Positions 14,726 to 23,513 of a DNA stretch of 24,132 nt are shown here, piece by piece (position 1 is the first letter of the stretch; each line of letters begins with the position of its first letter). Position numbers and translations under genes: made by a program. Origin of the DNA: an uncultured Veillonella sp. (GTDB lineage: Bacteria; Bacillota; Negativicutes; Veillonellales; Veillonellaceae); the NCBI GenBank assembly GCA_915066865.1, contig CAJZEE010000024.1, positions 1 to 24,132 on the forward strand. Reading direction: 5' to 3'. Below the pieces are notes generated by a model. That model did no database searches. It had not been told where the DNA came from and was given only the letters and a program-made list of their open reading frames with translations.

Positions 14726-15651
14726 GCTAATCCTTCTCTACGAATTAATTCCATAGCTTTATTAAATATAAAATCTTTAGATGTATTATTATCAATATGA
14801 ATCCATTCAATATATGGCATGCGCTTATACCAAGTGATTTGGCGTTTCCCAAAATGACGAGTATTCTTCTTGATCAAATCTCTACATTCATCAAGATTAA
14901 TACTGCCATTTATATAGTCTACAACCTCTTTATAACCAATCCCCTTAAAGGCTTGGCAATCAGGATTCACACCGGACTTAACTAGTTGCTCAACCTCTTC
15001 AATTAAACCTGCATCAAACATCATATCAACGCGTAAATTAATTCGTTCATATAACTGATCACGATCTCTCATAAGACCAATAACAGGCCCTTTATAAGAT
15101 AAACCATCTTTTGTCTGATTACGTAACGAATCTACATCACCATAATTCAATATTTCAATAGCTCGATACAAACGATGCTTATCATTATATTGAATTTCTA
15201 TATTATGTTTTCTTCCTAATGTGAAAGCATATTCTCGTAAACCATCAATACCTTTAGTATTAAATAGCTCATCTAGTTCTAATCGTAAATTTTCATCAGG
15301 CTTAACGTCATTAAAGTTATAGTTTTCTAATAACGATTGAACATATAACCCTGTACCACCAGACAGAATAGGTAGAATATTCCTGTCATTTAGTCTACCA
15401 ATTATCTCTTTAGCTTGATTTTGGAAAATAGATACTGAATATGAATCATTTGGTTCTAATATATCGATAAGATGATGTTTAACACGCTTAAGTTCATCCG
15501 CCGATGGTTTAGCGGTACCAATATTGAGTTGTTTATATACTTGGTAAGCATCACCAGAAATAACCTCAGCATGTAGCTGTTCTGCTAAGTCCAAGGTAAG
15601 ATCTGTTTTGCCTACTGCCGTTGGTCCAACAATGGTAATTAAGGGATTCAC
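14722..15651 (-). CDS. miaA: tRNA dimethylallyltransferase MiaA
   Basis: MiaA transfers a dimethylallyl group to N6 of A37 in tRNAs reading UNN codons, making i6A37, the substrate of MiaB (22192-23505). The P-loop is GPTAVGKT (9-16), followed by SGDAYQVYKQLNIGTAKP with Asp34 and Gln37; homologues more often read D-S-M-Q here. SGGTGLYVQSLL and the C-terminal KKNTRHFGKRQITWYKR are the other family blocks. Length 309 is normal. It starts with GTG at 15651, with AAGGAG five bases upstream; an ATG two bases earlier is in another frame and stops at once. The GTG overlaps the preceding TGA by four bases (GTGA), and the end overlaps the ynbB start. Confidence 0.97.
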   Translation of the reverse strand: MNPLITIVGPTAVGKTDLTLDLAEQLHAEVISGDAYQVYKQLNIGTAKPSADELKRVKHHLIDILEPNDSYSVSIFQNQAKEIIGRLNDRNILPILSGGTGLYVQSLLENYNFNDVKPDENLRLELDELFNTKGIDGLREYAFTLGRKHNIEIQYNDKHRLYRAIEILNYGDVDSLRNQTKDGLSYKGPVIGLMRDRDQLYERINLRVDMMFDAGLIEEVEQLVKSGVNPDCQAFKGIGYKEVVDYINGSINLDECRDLIKKNTRHFGKRQITWYKRMPYIEWIHIDNNTSKDFIFNKAMELIRREGLA

Positions 15652-16460
15652 ATTAACTCCTTCATATATACACCATAGCCTATACGACTATATTTTCCGC
15701 CCACCCATTGATGAGGTGGATAGTTTTGAAAGACCGAACTAAATGGTCGTTCTTTAATGATAACACCATAAGAGGCAACACGCATAGCTTCCTCCATAAT
15801 TTTATCATCAATATGACTTTCCACAGTATGTCCACGGAGTGGTTTAAATTGAGGACTATCCTCTACAGGGACCTCAAACATGGGGTCAAAATAAATAATA
15901 TCTACACTTTCATCTGGTAGATTAGGTACATAATTTTCAAAGGTATCATAACTTACCTCAATACGACGTAATGCGTCCGTCACACTTTTCACATTATGCG
16001 AATAATGAGCTAAACCATAAGATGTGGCAAGCCATATAGGTAAAGAACCTTCTAGGCCTTTTATTTTAGCCTGAGGAAAAGCATAACTCACCACGATACT
16101 GTCACTACCAAGGCCAATTGTACAATCAAGAAACGAAAATTCTTCTTTATCAGTTATTTCATTAGTACTTAGTATTGTCTGAACAGCATTAATTAAATAA
16201 TCTCCTTCTCCACGTTGCAAACGTAGTATACGTAATTGAGCCATGGATAAATGAAAACTATGCTGTTGATTATTGGGAAAATGAATGGTTAGGCCATTAC
16301 CAGAAAGAACCGCAATGTAATCACATAGATGTGTGTCAAATAATGCTGGTATAGATAATTTTCCTCTTTTTATATAAGTCATATGCATAGAGGAAGCCAA
16401 CACTTTGGCTTCCTCTTGAATGGCCTCATTAGATTTTTGGGCTGTAGTTAATATATTCAT
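15648..16460 (-). CDS. Class I SAM-dependent methyltransferase, RsmJ-like
   Basis: A 270-residue Rossmann-type methyltransferase with SAM motif I LDCTIGLGSDS (111-121), an acidic strand-2 end (GLEGS), and an IIYFDPMFEVP motif (188-198) whose DPMF resembles the DPMYP/DPMFP motif of RsmJ, the 16S rRNA m2G1516 methyltransferase. KERPFSSVF near the C-terminus also fits that family. It is longer at the N-terminus than a minimal RsmJ, with about 100 residues before motif I. The target is inferred and not certain. It starts one base after the mutL stop (TAA-C-ATG) without a clear Shine-Dalgarno, suggesting coupled translation, and ends in a GTGA overlap with miaA. Confidence 0.72.
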   Translation of the reverse strand: MNILTTAQKSNEAIQEEAKVLASSMHMTYIKRGKLSIPALFDTHLCDYIAVLSGNGLTIHFPNNQQHSFHLSMAQLRILRLQRGEGDYLINAVQTILSTNEITDKEEFSFLDCTIGLGSDSIVVSYAFPQAKIKGLEGSLPIWLATSYGLAHYSHNVKSVTDALRRIEVSYDTFENYVPNLPDESVDIIYFDPMFEVPVEDSPQFKPLRGHTVESHIDDKIMEEAMRVASYGVIIKERPFSSVFQNYPPHQWVGGKYSRIGYGVYMKELM

Positions 16461-16461
16461 G

Positions 16462-18501
16462 TTAAGACCGTAAGAATAATTTACCTAATTCATCAGGTGT
16501 AAATTTGATTATCGTAGGACGACCATGAGGACATACATATGGTTTTTCGGTACTAAATAAGTCCTCAATTAAAGTAGTCATTTGATACATATTTAAATTA
16601 TGACCTGCCTTGATTGCCCCTCTGCAAGACGCATAGGCTAACATTTCATGTCGTAATTGAGCCTTAGTAGGCTGTTGATGATCATGTAAGTAAGAGAATA
16701 CATATTGGAGAATTTCAAAAGCTTTTGACTCTACCAAATCTACAGGAGCTCCTACTAATTTTATCTTAGTAGGACCACCCAACTCTACATCGAAACCAAG
16801 ATCAAGTAATATTTCTCGTTCTTCCTCTACTAAATTCATTTCATCATCTGTGGCCTCATTATATTGAGGAACCAAAATAGATTGCATAGGAATCGATTCA
16901 GAAGACTTACACAACTTATCATAACGCACACGCTCATGCGCCGCATGTTGGTCTATGATATATAGATCATCACCTTTTTTTGCTAATATATAACAAGATG
17001 CAACTTGCCCCATTGGTAAAAAGCCCGAGTTATGAATTGTACGCTCTTCTACCTCTTCGTTACGAATATCATGAGACAAGGATTTAAACTTCTCTACATC
17101 TTCCGTAGTATAACTAGTGTATGCAGTAGGAACAGCTTCAAAACTTTCATCTACAAAAGAGGATTGTTCATAAGTAGCCTTAGGTGCAGGTGGTGTATAC
17201 CCCTTAGTTTTAAGGTTTTCCACAAACTGCGAAGTTTCACCGCGCATGACTTCATAGCCTTTTGTACGGCGTCCACCAAAAACCTTATCATAATCTATAG
17301 CTGTTGCTATATGTTCAGCAGACTGCATCGAATCGTGTACAACAGTAGGTGTTTGATAAGAATCATAAGTAGTATTACCAGCTAAGGATGTACTATTAGA
17401 ACTAAAATTCTTAATATTACTATTACTAGCAATATCATTACCATATTTATCGGATATATTATCAACTGTACCAGTCATATAAGATGATGACTCTCGTTCG
17501 TATCTCTCATGGAGTGGATTATTTAAAGCATTTAAGATACCGTGATATACGGCTTTAAATATAATCTTATCATCTGAGAATTTAACTTCACTCTTGCGAG
17601 GGTGTACGTTTATATCAACCATTCTCGCAGGCACAGTAATATTTAGTACCACCAAAGGATGACCATTTTTCGGTAATAGTGCATGGTATGCATTATCGAT
17701 AGCCTTCATTATGGTTTTATCAGAAATCACTCGATTATTGACGATAATGGTCTGCCATATCCTTGTACTTTTAAGAAGTGTAGGCTTACTCACTACGCCA
17801 TCGATATAGATAGAATCACTTTCATAGGCAACAGTAAAAATATCATCTTTAGTTTTATATCCATATAGTGCAGCTACAGTATCACTAATATCGCCATTTC
17901 CTGGTGTAATAATAGCTACCCGATCATCGATGATAAGCTTAAAAGAAATATGTGGATTACTTAGAGCTAATTTCCCTACAATATCTTGAATTTTAGAGGC
18001 TTCTGTACGCTCCGTCTTTAAAAATTTACGACGAGCCGGCGTATTATAAAATAAATCTTTAATTTCGATAGTTGTACCAGGTGCCGCACCATAAGGAATG
18101 CAATCGGTATAAATGCCGCCATCAACAGTAATACGAGTCCCCAAATCAGAGTCTGCTTTACGAGTAATCAAAGAGAAATGAGATACAGAGGCAATACTAG
18201 CCAAGGCCTCCCCACGGAAGCCTAGGGACGCAATATCAAAGAGGTCCTCTACTTGTTGAATTTTAGAGGTTGCATGACGTAGAATCGCCAAGCGAGCATC
18301 TTCCTCCGTCATACCGATACCATTATCAGTAATCCGCATATAGGCCACACCGCCTTCACCAATTTCAACCTCAATATTAGTGGCAGACGCATCAATAGAG
18401 TTTTCTATGAGCTCTTTAATAACTGATGCGGGACGTTCAACGACTTCACCGGCAGCTATCTTATTGATTGTCGTTTCATCCAATACGTGAATGGTTGCCA
18501 T
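16462..18501 (-). CDS. mutL: DNA mismatch repair protein MutL (endonuclease type)
   Basis: MutL couples MutS mismatch recognition to strand removal. The N-terminal GHKL ATPase is clear: EVVERPASVIKELIENSIDA, TDNGIGM, and FRGEALASI. A variable linker (about residues 330-490) follows. The C-terminal domain carries the metal-site motif DQHAAHERVRYD beginning at Asp517, which fits DQHA-x2-E-x4-E except that the last acidic residue is Asp, plus SCRGAIKAG and CPHGRP (Cys657 onward). These are the marks of latent-endonuclease MutL found in bacteria lacking MutH. Length 679. The ATG overlaps the mutS TAA by one base (TAATG). Confidence 0.97.
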   Translation of the reverse strand: MATIHVLDETTINKIAAGEVVERPASVIKELIENSIDASATNIEVEIGEGGVAYMRITDNGIGMTEEDARLAILRHATSKIQQVEDLFDIASLGFRGEALASIASVSHFSLITRKADSDLGTRITVDGGIYTDCIPYGAAPGTTIEIKDLFYNTPARRKFLKTERTEASKIQDIVGKLALSNPHISFKLIIDDRVAIITPGNGDISDTVAALYGYKTKDDIFTVAYESDSIYIDGVVSKPTLLKSTRIWQTIIVNNRVISDKTIMKAIDNAYHALLPKNGHPLVVLNITVPARMVDINVHPRKSEVKFSDDKIIFKAVYHGILNALNNPLHERYERESSSYMTGTVDNISDKYGNDIASNSNIKNFSSNSTSLAGNTTYDSYQTPTVVHDSMQSAEHIATAIDYDKVFGGRRTKGYEVMRGETSQFVENLKTKGYTPPAPKATYEQSSFVDESFEAVPTAYTSYTTEDVEKFKSLSHDIRNEEVEERTIHNSGFLPMGQVASCYILAKKGDDLYIIDQHAAHERVRYDKLCKSSESIPMQSILVPQYNEATDDEMNLVEEEREILLDLGFDVELGGPTKIKLVGAPVDLVESKAFEILQYVFSYLHDHQQPTKAQLRHEMLAYASCRGAIKAGHNLNMYQMTTLIEDLFSTEKPYVCPHGRPTIIKFTPDELGKLFLRS

Positions 18502-21134
18502 TATTTCCCGCCTCCTTTACGAGCCTCCTCTTGTAGTTCATATAATTTATTTAATGCTTCAATTGGAGTCATACTCATTACATCGACTTCCAATAAGCTA
18601 TCTACTACGGAATGTGTAAATAAATTGCCTAGTGGGGAATCACTAACTTGCTTAACAGTTGGTTTAACCACATTAGTAGATTGACCACCCATAACACGAT
18701 TATTTAAATCACAAGCATCATGACTTTGGTCTTCCAAAGATTCTAAAATTACTTCGGCCCGTTTTAATACAGAATTCGGTAAGCCTGCCAATCTAGCAAC
18801 ATGGATACCATAACTGCGATCTGCACCACCTTTAATGATGCGGCGCAAGAAAGCAACATCCTTCCCTTTTTCTTTAACTGCAACGGTATAATTTTTTAAT
18901 TTACTATAGCTTTCTTCTAAGCAAATCAATTCATGGTAGTGCGTTGCAAATAAAGTCTTGCTATGAATATGCTTACAAATATGTTCCACTACGGCTTGCG
19001 CGATACTCAAACCATCAAAGGTACTCGTACCCCGACCAATTTCATCAAGAATAATCAAGCTATTGTGAGTAGCATTCTCTAAGATATAAGCTACCTCTTT
19101 CATTTCCACCATGAATGTACTTTGGCCAGTAGAAATATCGTCGCTAGCACCGACACGTGTAAAAATACGATCCACAGGTGAGATAGATGCCTCACGAGCG
19201 GGAATAAAGGAACCAATCTGTGCCATAATCATTAAAATAGCCGCTTGACGCATATAAGTAGACTTGCCTGCCATATTAGGGCCTGTAATGAGTAAAAATT
19301 CTTCTTCATCATGATTTAAAACGATATCATTTGGTACGAATACCTCACGTTTTAAGAACTTTTCAATAACAGGATGACGACCATCGCGAATATTGATTTG
19401 ACCATTCATTACAATAGTTGGACAAATATAGTTTTCTTCGTATCCAACTAATGCTAATGAGCATAATACATCAAGGTCTGCAAGAGCTCGAGCCGTTTCT
19501 TGTACCGCTTTGATAACGAGCTTAATATCATTACGCAATTGTTGATATAGTTCGTGCTCCAACGCAATGATTTTATCTTTTGCACTGAGAATTTTAATTT
19601 CAAACTCTTTCAACTCAGGTGTAATATAACGTTCAGCATTGGCCAAGGTTTGTTTTCGAATAAAATAATCTGGCACTTGTTCTGATTTACTATGTGATAC
19701 TTCAAAATAGTAACCAAACACTTTATTATAACCAGTCTTAATTTTTGAAAGCCCTGTAGCTTCTTTAATATCCGCTTCCATCTTGGCGAGCCATTGCTCG
19801 CTATTAGTCGCTAAAGAACGTAGCTCATCTAAATCAGCATTAAAGCCATCTTTAATAACTCGACCATCTTTTAATGTCAACGCTGGTTGCTCTGCAATAG
19901 CACGACATAATAAGTCATAAATATCTTTATGATCATGAATGCGTTCATTAATCGACGTTAAAGCTAGACTTGAACATGTACTTAATACATTCTTAATATC
20001 CGGTAAAACTGCTAATGACTCACGAAGAGCTGTTAAATCTCTTGGAGATACAGATCCAGTTTCAACACGGCCAACGATACGTTCAAAATCGTAAATACAA
20101 TCTAAAAAGCTTTGAATATGAGAGCGTTCAGCACCGCGTGTAATGAGTTCTGCCACGGCCGCTTGGCGACGTTGAATTTGATTTACATCAGTTAACGGGC
20201 TTTCAAGCCATTGTTTTAAAAGGCGTGCCCCCATTGGTGTCAACGTACGATCTAGCACATCAAGTAAAGTACCTTTTTGACCACCATCACGTAAATTGTG
20301 AGTAATTTCAAGGTGACGCAAAGAAGATGTATCAAGAATGAGGCGATTACCTACACTTAATTGATGTACATAGTTGATATGAGAAATTTCAGACTTAATT
20401 ATATCTTCTAAATATAAAAGCATATAACCTAAAGCTTCCCATACGTCCTCTTCCATAAGGCCTAAATCACCAAAATGAGTGACAGCTTTTTCAGATACTT
20501 CACGCTGTGTATAGTAGGTAGAAAAAGGAGAAAATACGACATTACTAAATTGGTTTTCAATAAAATCTCGAATATCTTGCGGTAATATCGTTCCTTCAGG
20601 CAATATGATTTCACTTGGTCGATACATGCTAAGTGCATCGTACATATCACTGCGTTTTTCACAATTTGTAATGCGATGCCAAATAACTTCGCCTGTAGAT
20701 ACATCGGAAAACACAAGAATCCACGCATCTTTTACCATATAAAATAATGATAAAAAGTTATTTGACCTTGCATCGTTGCCATTCTCCGTCATCACCGTCC
20801 CCGGTGTAATGACTTTTATAACATCGCGCTTAACGATGCCCTTTACCGCTTTTGGATCCTCTAATTGCTCACAAATAGCAACCTTATACCCCTTTTTAAC
20901 GAGCGTTTCAATGTAGCTTTCAGCAGCATGAAAAGGAACGCCACACATCGGTGTGCGTTCCTCATCTCCTGTAGGTCGACCTGTTAAGGTAATATTAAGT
21001 TCACGAGATGCAACTAAAGCATCATCATTAAATAATTCATAAAAGTCACCTAAGCGAAAGAACAGTAATTCTTCAGAGTATCTAGATTTAATATCTAAAT
21101 ACTGCTCCATCATAGGTGTTTGCTTTTTACTCAT
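18501..21134 (-). CDS. mutS: DNA mismatch repair protein MutS
   Basis: MutS binds mismatches and small loops and recruits MutL. From the ATG at 21134 (877 residues) the mismatch-contact motif is Phe31-Tyr-Glu33 in LGDFYELF. The ATPase domain shows Walker A GPNMAGKST (about residues 618-626), Walker B LIILDEIGRGTSTFDG, and ATHYHEL. I take the ATG at 21134 because GAGG lies five bases upstream; the GTG at 21140 overlaps that ribosome site. A small stem (21141-21155) includes part of the Shine-Dalgarno. It begins about 26 bases after the LCM-family gene and ends in a one-base overlap with mutL. Confidence 0.98.
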   Translation of the reverse strand: MSKKQTPMMEQYLDIKSRYSEELLFFRLGDFYELFNDDALVASRELNITLTGRPTGDEERTPMCGVPFHAAESYIETLVKKGYKVAICEQLEDPKAVKGIVKRDVIKVITPGTVMTENGNDARSNNFLSLFYMVKDAWILVFSDVSTGEVIWHRITNCEKRSDMYDALSMYRPSEIILPEGTILPQDIRDFIENQFSNVVFSPFSTYYTQREVSEKAVTHFGDLGLMEEDVWEALGYMLLYLEDIIKSEISHINYVHQLSVGNRLILDTSSLRHLEITHNLRDGGQKGTLLDVLDRTLTPMGARLLKQWLESPLTDVNQIQRRQAAVAELITRGAERSHIQSFLDCIYDFERIVGRVETGSVSPRDLTALRESLAVLPDIKNVLSTCSSLALTSINERIHDHKDIYDLLCRAIAEQPALTLKDGRVIKDGFNADLDELRSLATNSEQWLAKMEADIKEATGLSKIKTGYNKVFGYYFEVSHSKSEQVPDYFIRKQTLANAERYITPELKEFEIKILSAKDKIIALEHELYQQLRNDIKLVIKAVQETARALADLDVLCSLALVGYEENYICPTIVMNGQINIRDGRHPVIEKFLKREVFVPNDIVLNHDEEEFLLITGPNMAGKSTYMRQAAILMIMAQIGSFIPAREASISPVDRIFTRVGASDDISTGQSTFMVEMKEVAYILENATHNSLIILDEIGRGTSTFDGLSIAQAVVEHICKHIHSKTLFATHYHELICLEESYSKLKNYTVAVKEKGKDVAFLRRIIKGGADRSYGIHVARLAGLPNSVLKRAEVILESLEDQSHDACDLNNRVMGGQSTNVVKPTVKQVSDSPLGNLFTHSVVDSLLEVDVMSMTPIEALNKLYELQEEARKGGGK

Positions 21135-21140
21135 ATTCAC

Positions 21141-21155
21141 CTCATATATTATGAG
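21141..21155 (-). promoter_or_regulatory. Small hairpin overlapping the mutS Shine-Dalgarno
   Basis: CTCATA-ATA-TATGAG on the transcribed strand pairs as a 6-bp stem with a 3-nt loop. Its 3' arm supplies the GAG of the mutS GAGG ribosome site, so folding would partly mask it. The stem is AT-rich and weak, and any control role is speculative. Confidence 0.35.
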
Positions 21156-21160
21156 TCATA

Positions 21161-21961
21161 TCACAGATTCCGCTTATATTCGTATATACCCATGCGGTTA
21201 TTGAACAAATATATGAACGGATACAACAATTTATAAACAATAGGCGCTAAGGACAACATACTTCTTGTAAAATTAATCAGTCCAGTTTGTTTAAGTTTAG
21301 GATTCATAATTACAATTTCATGACCATCCTTAGTTCCCCATTGAAAAGTAACATCCATCTTACTGAGCATATCATGTTGTTTACTACGTTTTGCCACGTA
21401 AGGAGAAATCATATCAAGATATAAGGTAAATTCTTCAAAAGAATCAGTCAGTAAGCCTAAGAATTGCTTCATTTCATCCAGTGTAAGATACATAACTACC
21501 CCTTCACTAACAAGCAATAGTTTTCGGCCATTTATCTCAATATTTTTAGTCCACAATTCATCAGTTATAGAGCTCACTACGTTATGTACTCGTTCATGAG
21601 GCTCAAAAAATTGTGAACGTGCCTCAATCACTCCGGCAAAATCGATATTATACCAATCAATATAACCGTTGTCGACTCGATAAAACATAGTATCTAAACC
21701 GGCACCTAATGATACGACGATACAATCTGGATAAAGAGATATAAACTTTCGTATCTCATTATCAATAACTTTAGCCCGTCCTAAAATACCATAATAGGAC
21801 ATCTTAACATCTTTAAATTGATCAAAATCATACTCAATCTGATTTATAATCTCCAAGGATTTTTTATCCTTCAATACGGATTGTTCAGACTCGTAATCTT
21901 TCGCTCTCGCATATAGTGTCAATAATGCCGTTTCGCCTACAGCGTTTAAATCTAAATTCAT
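21161..21961 (-). CDS. LCM-family class I SAM-dependent methyltransferase
   Basis: A 266-residue methyltransferase of the leucine carboxyl methyltransferase/TcmP-like superfamily. Support comes from VVSLGAGLDTMFYRV (83-97, SAM motif I with the family-typical LDT(x)FxR), WYNIDFAGVIEARSQF (the acidic strand-2 residue Asp108), and LLLVSEGVVMYLT (about 148-160). In bacteria this family methylates carboxyl or hydroxyl groups of small molecules; the substrate here is unknown. A hydrophobic stretch near the C-terminus (APIVYKLLYPFIYLF) could be amphipathic or membrane-contacting. It has GAAGGTG five bases before the ATG and an extended -10 promoter upstream, and it runs into mutS. It is not a usual partner of mutS. 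Confidence 0.85.
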   Translation of the reverse strand: MNLDLNAVGETALLTLYARAKDYESEQSVLKDKKSLEIINQIEYDFDQFKDVKMSYYGILGRAKVIDNEIRKFISLYPDCIVVSLGAGLDTMFYRVDNGYIDWYNIDFAGVIEARSQFFEPHERVHNVVSSITDELWTKNIEINGRKLLLVSEGVVMYLTLDEMKQFLGLLTDSFEEFTLYLDMISPYVAKRSKQHDMLSKMDVTFQWGTKDGHEIVIMNPKLKQTGLINFTRSMLSLAPIVYKLLYPFIYLFNNRMGIYEYKRNL

Positions 21962-22050
21962 AGTTACACCTTCTTTATAGAAAATACAATATCTAAATGG
22001 TGTTCATACCTATGAAAGTCATCAATATACAACTTTTATATTATTCTATT

Positions 22051-22059
22051 ATTATAACA
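22051..22059 (-). promoter_or_regulatory. Extended -10 promoter for the LCM-methyltransferase/mutS operon
   Basis: On the minus strand TGTTATAAT contains a perfect TATAAT (22056-22051) with the TG of an extended -10 box. The -35 region is poor. It lies about 90 bases before the methyltransferase ATG and just after the miaB terminator, where a new promoter is needed. Confidence 0.6.
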
Positions 22060-22087
22060 CACATGATTTCTAATCAGTATCTATGAT

Positions 22088-22175
22088 AAAAAAAGAACAT
22101 CGTCACCATATGTTTGGCACACTAATTTTAGATAAAAAATCTAACCTTAGAGTTAACATAATAGTGACGAGTTCT
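22088..22175 (-). terminator. Branched intrinsic terminator after miaB
   Basis: On the minus strand AGAAC.TCGTCAC (22175-22164) pairs with GTGACGA.GTTCT (22106-22094), 12 bp with one bulged base, and is followed directly by seven T (22094-22088). The enclosed 57 bases contain another perfect hairpin, TTAGAT/ATCTAA (22128-22133 with 22139-22144, five-base loop). The outer stem plus U-run is terminator-like, though the loop is unusually large. It begins 16 bases after the miaB stop. Confidence 0.7.
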
Positions 22176-22191
22176 CTTTAATTCTAATCAT

Positions 22192-23505
22192 TTATTTTAA
22201 AATACTACCATAACAAACCCATGTTTGAGCTTTATCGATATAAGCTGGTACAGTTTGACCGATTGATAAGGACTCGTCTTTTGGGAATAAAACCATTTTA
22301 TTACCAGACGTACGACCGAACCACATATCTTCATCACGAGGACTTGGTCCTTCTATAATAATATCAAATACTTGTCCTTCCATAGGTTTATTTAGTTCAT
22401 AAGAAATTTCATTTTGTACATCCATCAATGTCTGTAAACGAACACGCTTAACCTCTTCAGGAATTTGATCATCCATAGTCGCAGCTGGCGTTCCAGAACG
22501 CTTAGAGTAGATGAACGTATAAGCCATATCATAGCGTACATCTTTTAATAACTGTAATGTAGCTTGAAAATCTTCCTCAGTTTCTCCTGGGAAACCTACG
22601 ATGATATCCGTAGTCACCACCACATCTTTTATTTTTTCACGGCAATAAGAAAGCAATTCTTTATAATGCTCTACCGTGTAATGACGATTCATTTTCTTTA
22701 AAATACGATTGGAACCAGATTGAATAGGTAAATGTAAATGCGTCACAATATTGGATGACCTGCCAAGAGCATCAATCATAGACTTACTCATATCTTGAGG
22801 ATGACTTGTCATATAGCGAATACGTTCTATACCAGGAATACCATCAAGAGCATCAACTAATGTACCAAAATCTGTACCATCTTTAAAATCTAGGCCATAA
22901 GAGTTTACATTTTGACCCAATAAGGTGATCTCTTTAAATCCTTTAACCCCTAGGTCTGTAACCTCTTTAACAATGGCCTCTACAGGTCGGCTAATCTCTC
23001 TACCACGTACATGGGGAACGATACAATAGGTGCAAAATTTATTACAGCCATTCATAATAGGTACCCATGCATAAAAAGAGCCATTTGGTTTTGCCTCTAA
23101 TTCAGGTAATACAGTGTTATCCATATCTACGCTGATTTGATGCGTATGTCCATGTTGTACTTCTTCAATCATCTCGTTAATATGTTGAATATTATGAGTG
23201 CCTAATACAATATCAATATGAGGAGCTCGTTTAAACATTTCTGCTTGATTTTTTTGAGCCATACATCCTGTGACGGCGATAATCAAGTTTTTATTATTAC
23301 GTTTTAGTCTTTTTAGCTCACCTATACGCCCATAAACTTTAGTTTCTGCATTTTCACGCACTGCACAAGTATTTAGCAGAATTAAATCTGCAGTTTCAAC
23401 ATTCTCTGTTGGTATATACCCAACAGATTCCAGCTGATGCGATAATCGCTCAGAGTCGGCAGTATTCATTTGACAACCATAGGTGTAAATATAATAAGAC
23501 TTCAT
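22192..23505 (-). CDS. miaB: tRNA i6A37 methylthiotransferase MiaB
   Basis: MiaB converts the i6A37 made by MiaA into ms2i6A37. The 437 residues show the MTTase domain with Cys11 (YGCQMNTADSE), Cys47 and Cys81, the radical-SAM motif Cys154-x3-Cys158-x2-Cys161 (CNKFCTYC), and a C-terminal TRAM domain. The YGCQMN start and the IVPHVRGRE segment after the motif distinguish it from MtaB. A TAGGAG Shine-Dalgarno that overlaps the preceding stop codon lies five bases before the ATG, so it is co-transcribed with the Asp23-type gene. A branched terminator follows. Confidence 0.98.
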   Translation of the reverse strand: MKSYYIYTYGCQMNTADSERLSHQLESVGYIPTENVETADLILLNTCAVRENAETKVYGRIGELKRLKRNNKNLIIAVTGCMAQKNQAEMFKRAPHIDIVLGTHNIQHINEMIEEVQHGHTHQISVDMDNTVLPELEAKPNGSFYAWVPIMNGCNKFCTYCIVPHVRGREISRPVEAIVKEVTDLGVKGFKEITLLGQNVNSYGLDFKDGTDFGTLVDALDGIPGIERIRYMTSHPQDMSKSMIDALGRSSNIVTHLHLPIQSGSNRILKKMNRHYTVEHYKELLSYCREKIKDVVVTTDIIVGFPGETEEDFQATLQLLKDVRYDMAYTFIYSKRSGTPAATMDDQIPEEVKRVRLQTLMDVQNEISYELNKPMEGQVFDIIIEGPSPRDEDMWFGRTSGNKMVLFPKDESLSIGQTVPAYIDKAQTWVCYGSILK

Positions 23506-23513
23506 TCTAACTC

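Noticed and set aside
20462..20728. 88-codon minus-strand frame inside mutS
   Set aside because: It lies wholly inside mutS in another frame, with no ribosome site and no recognisable protein features.
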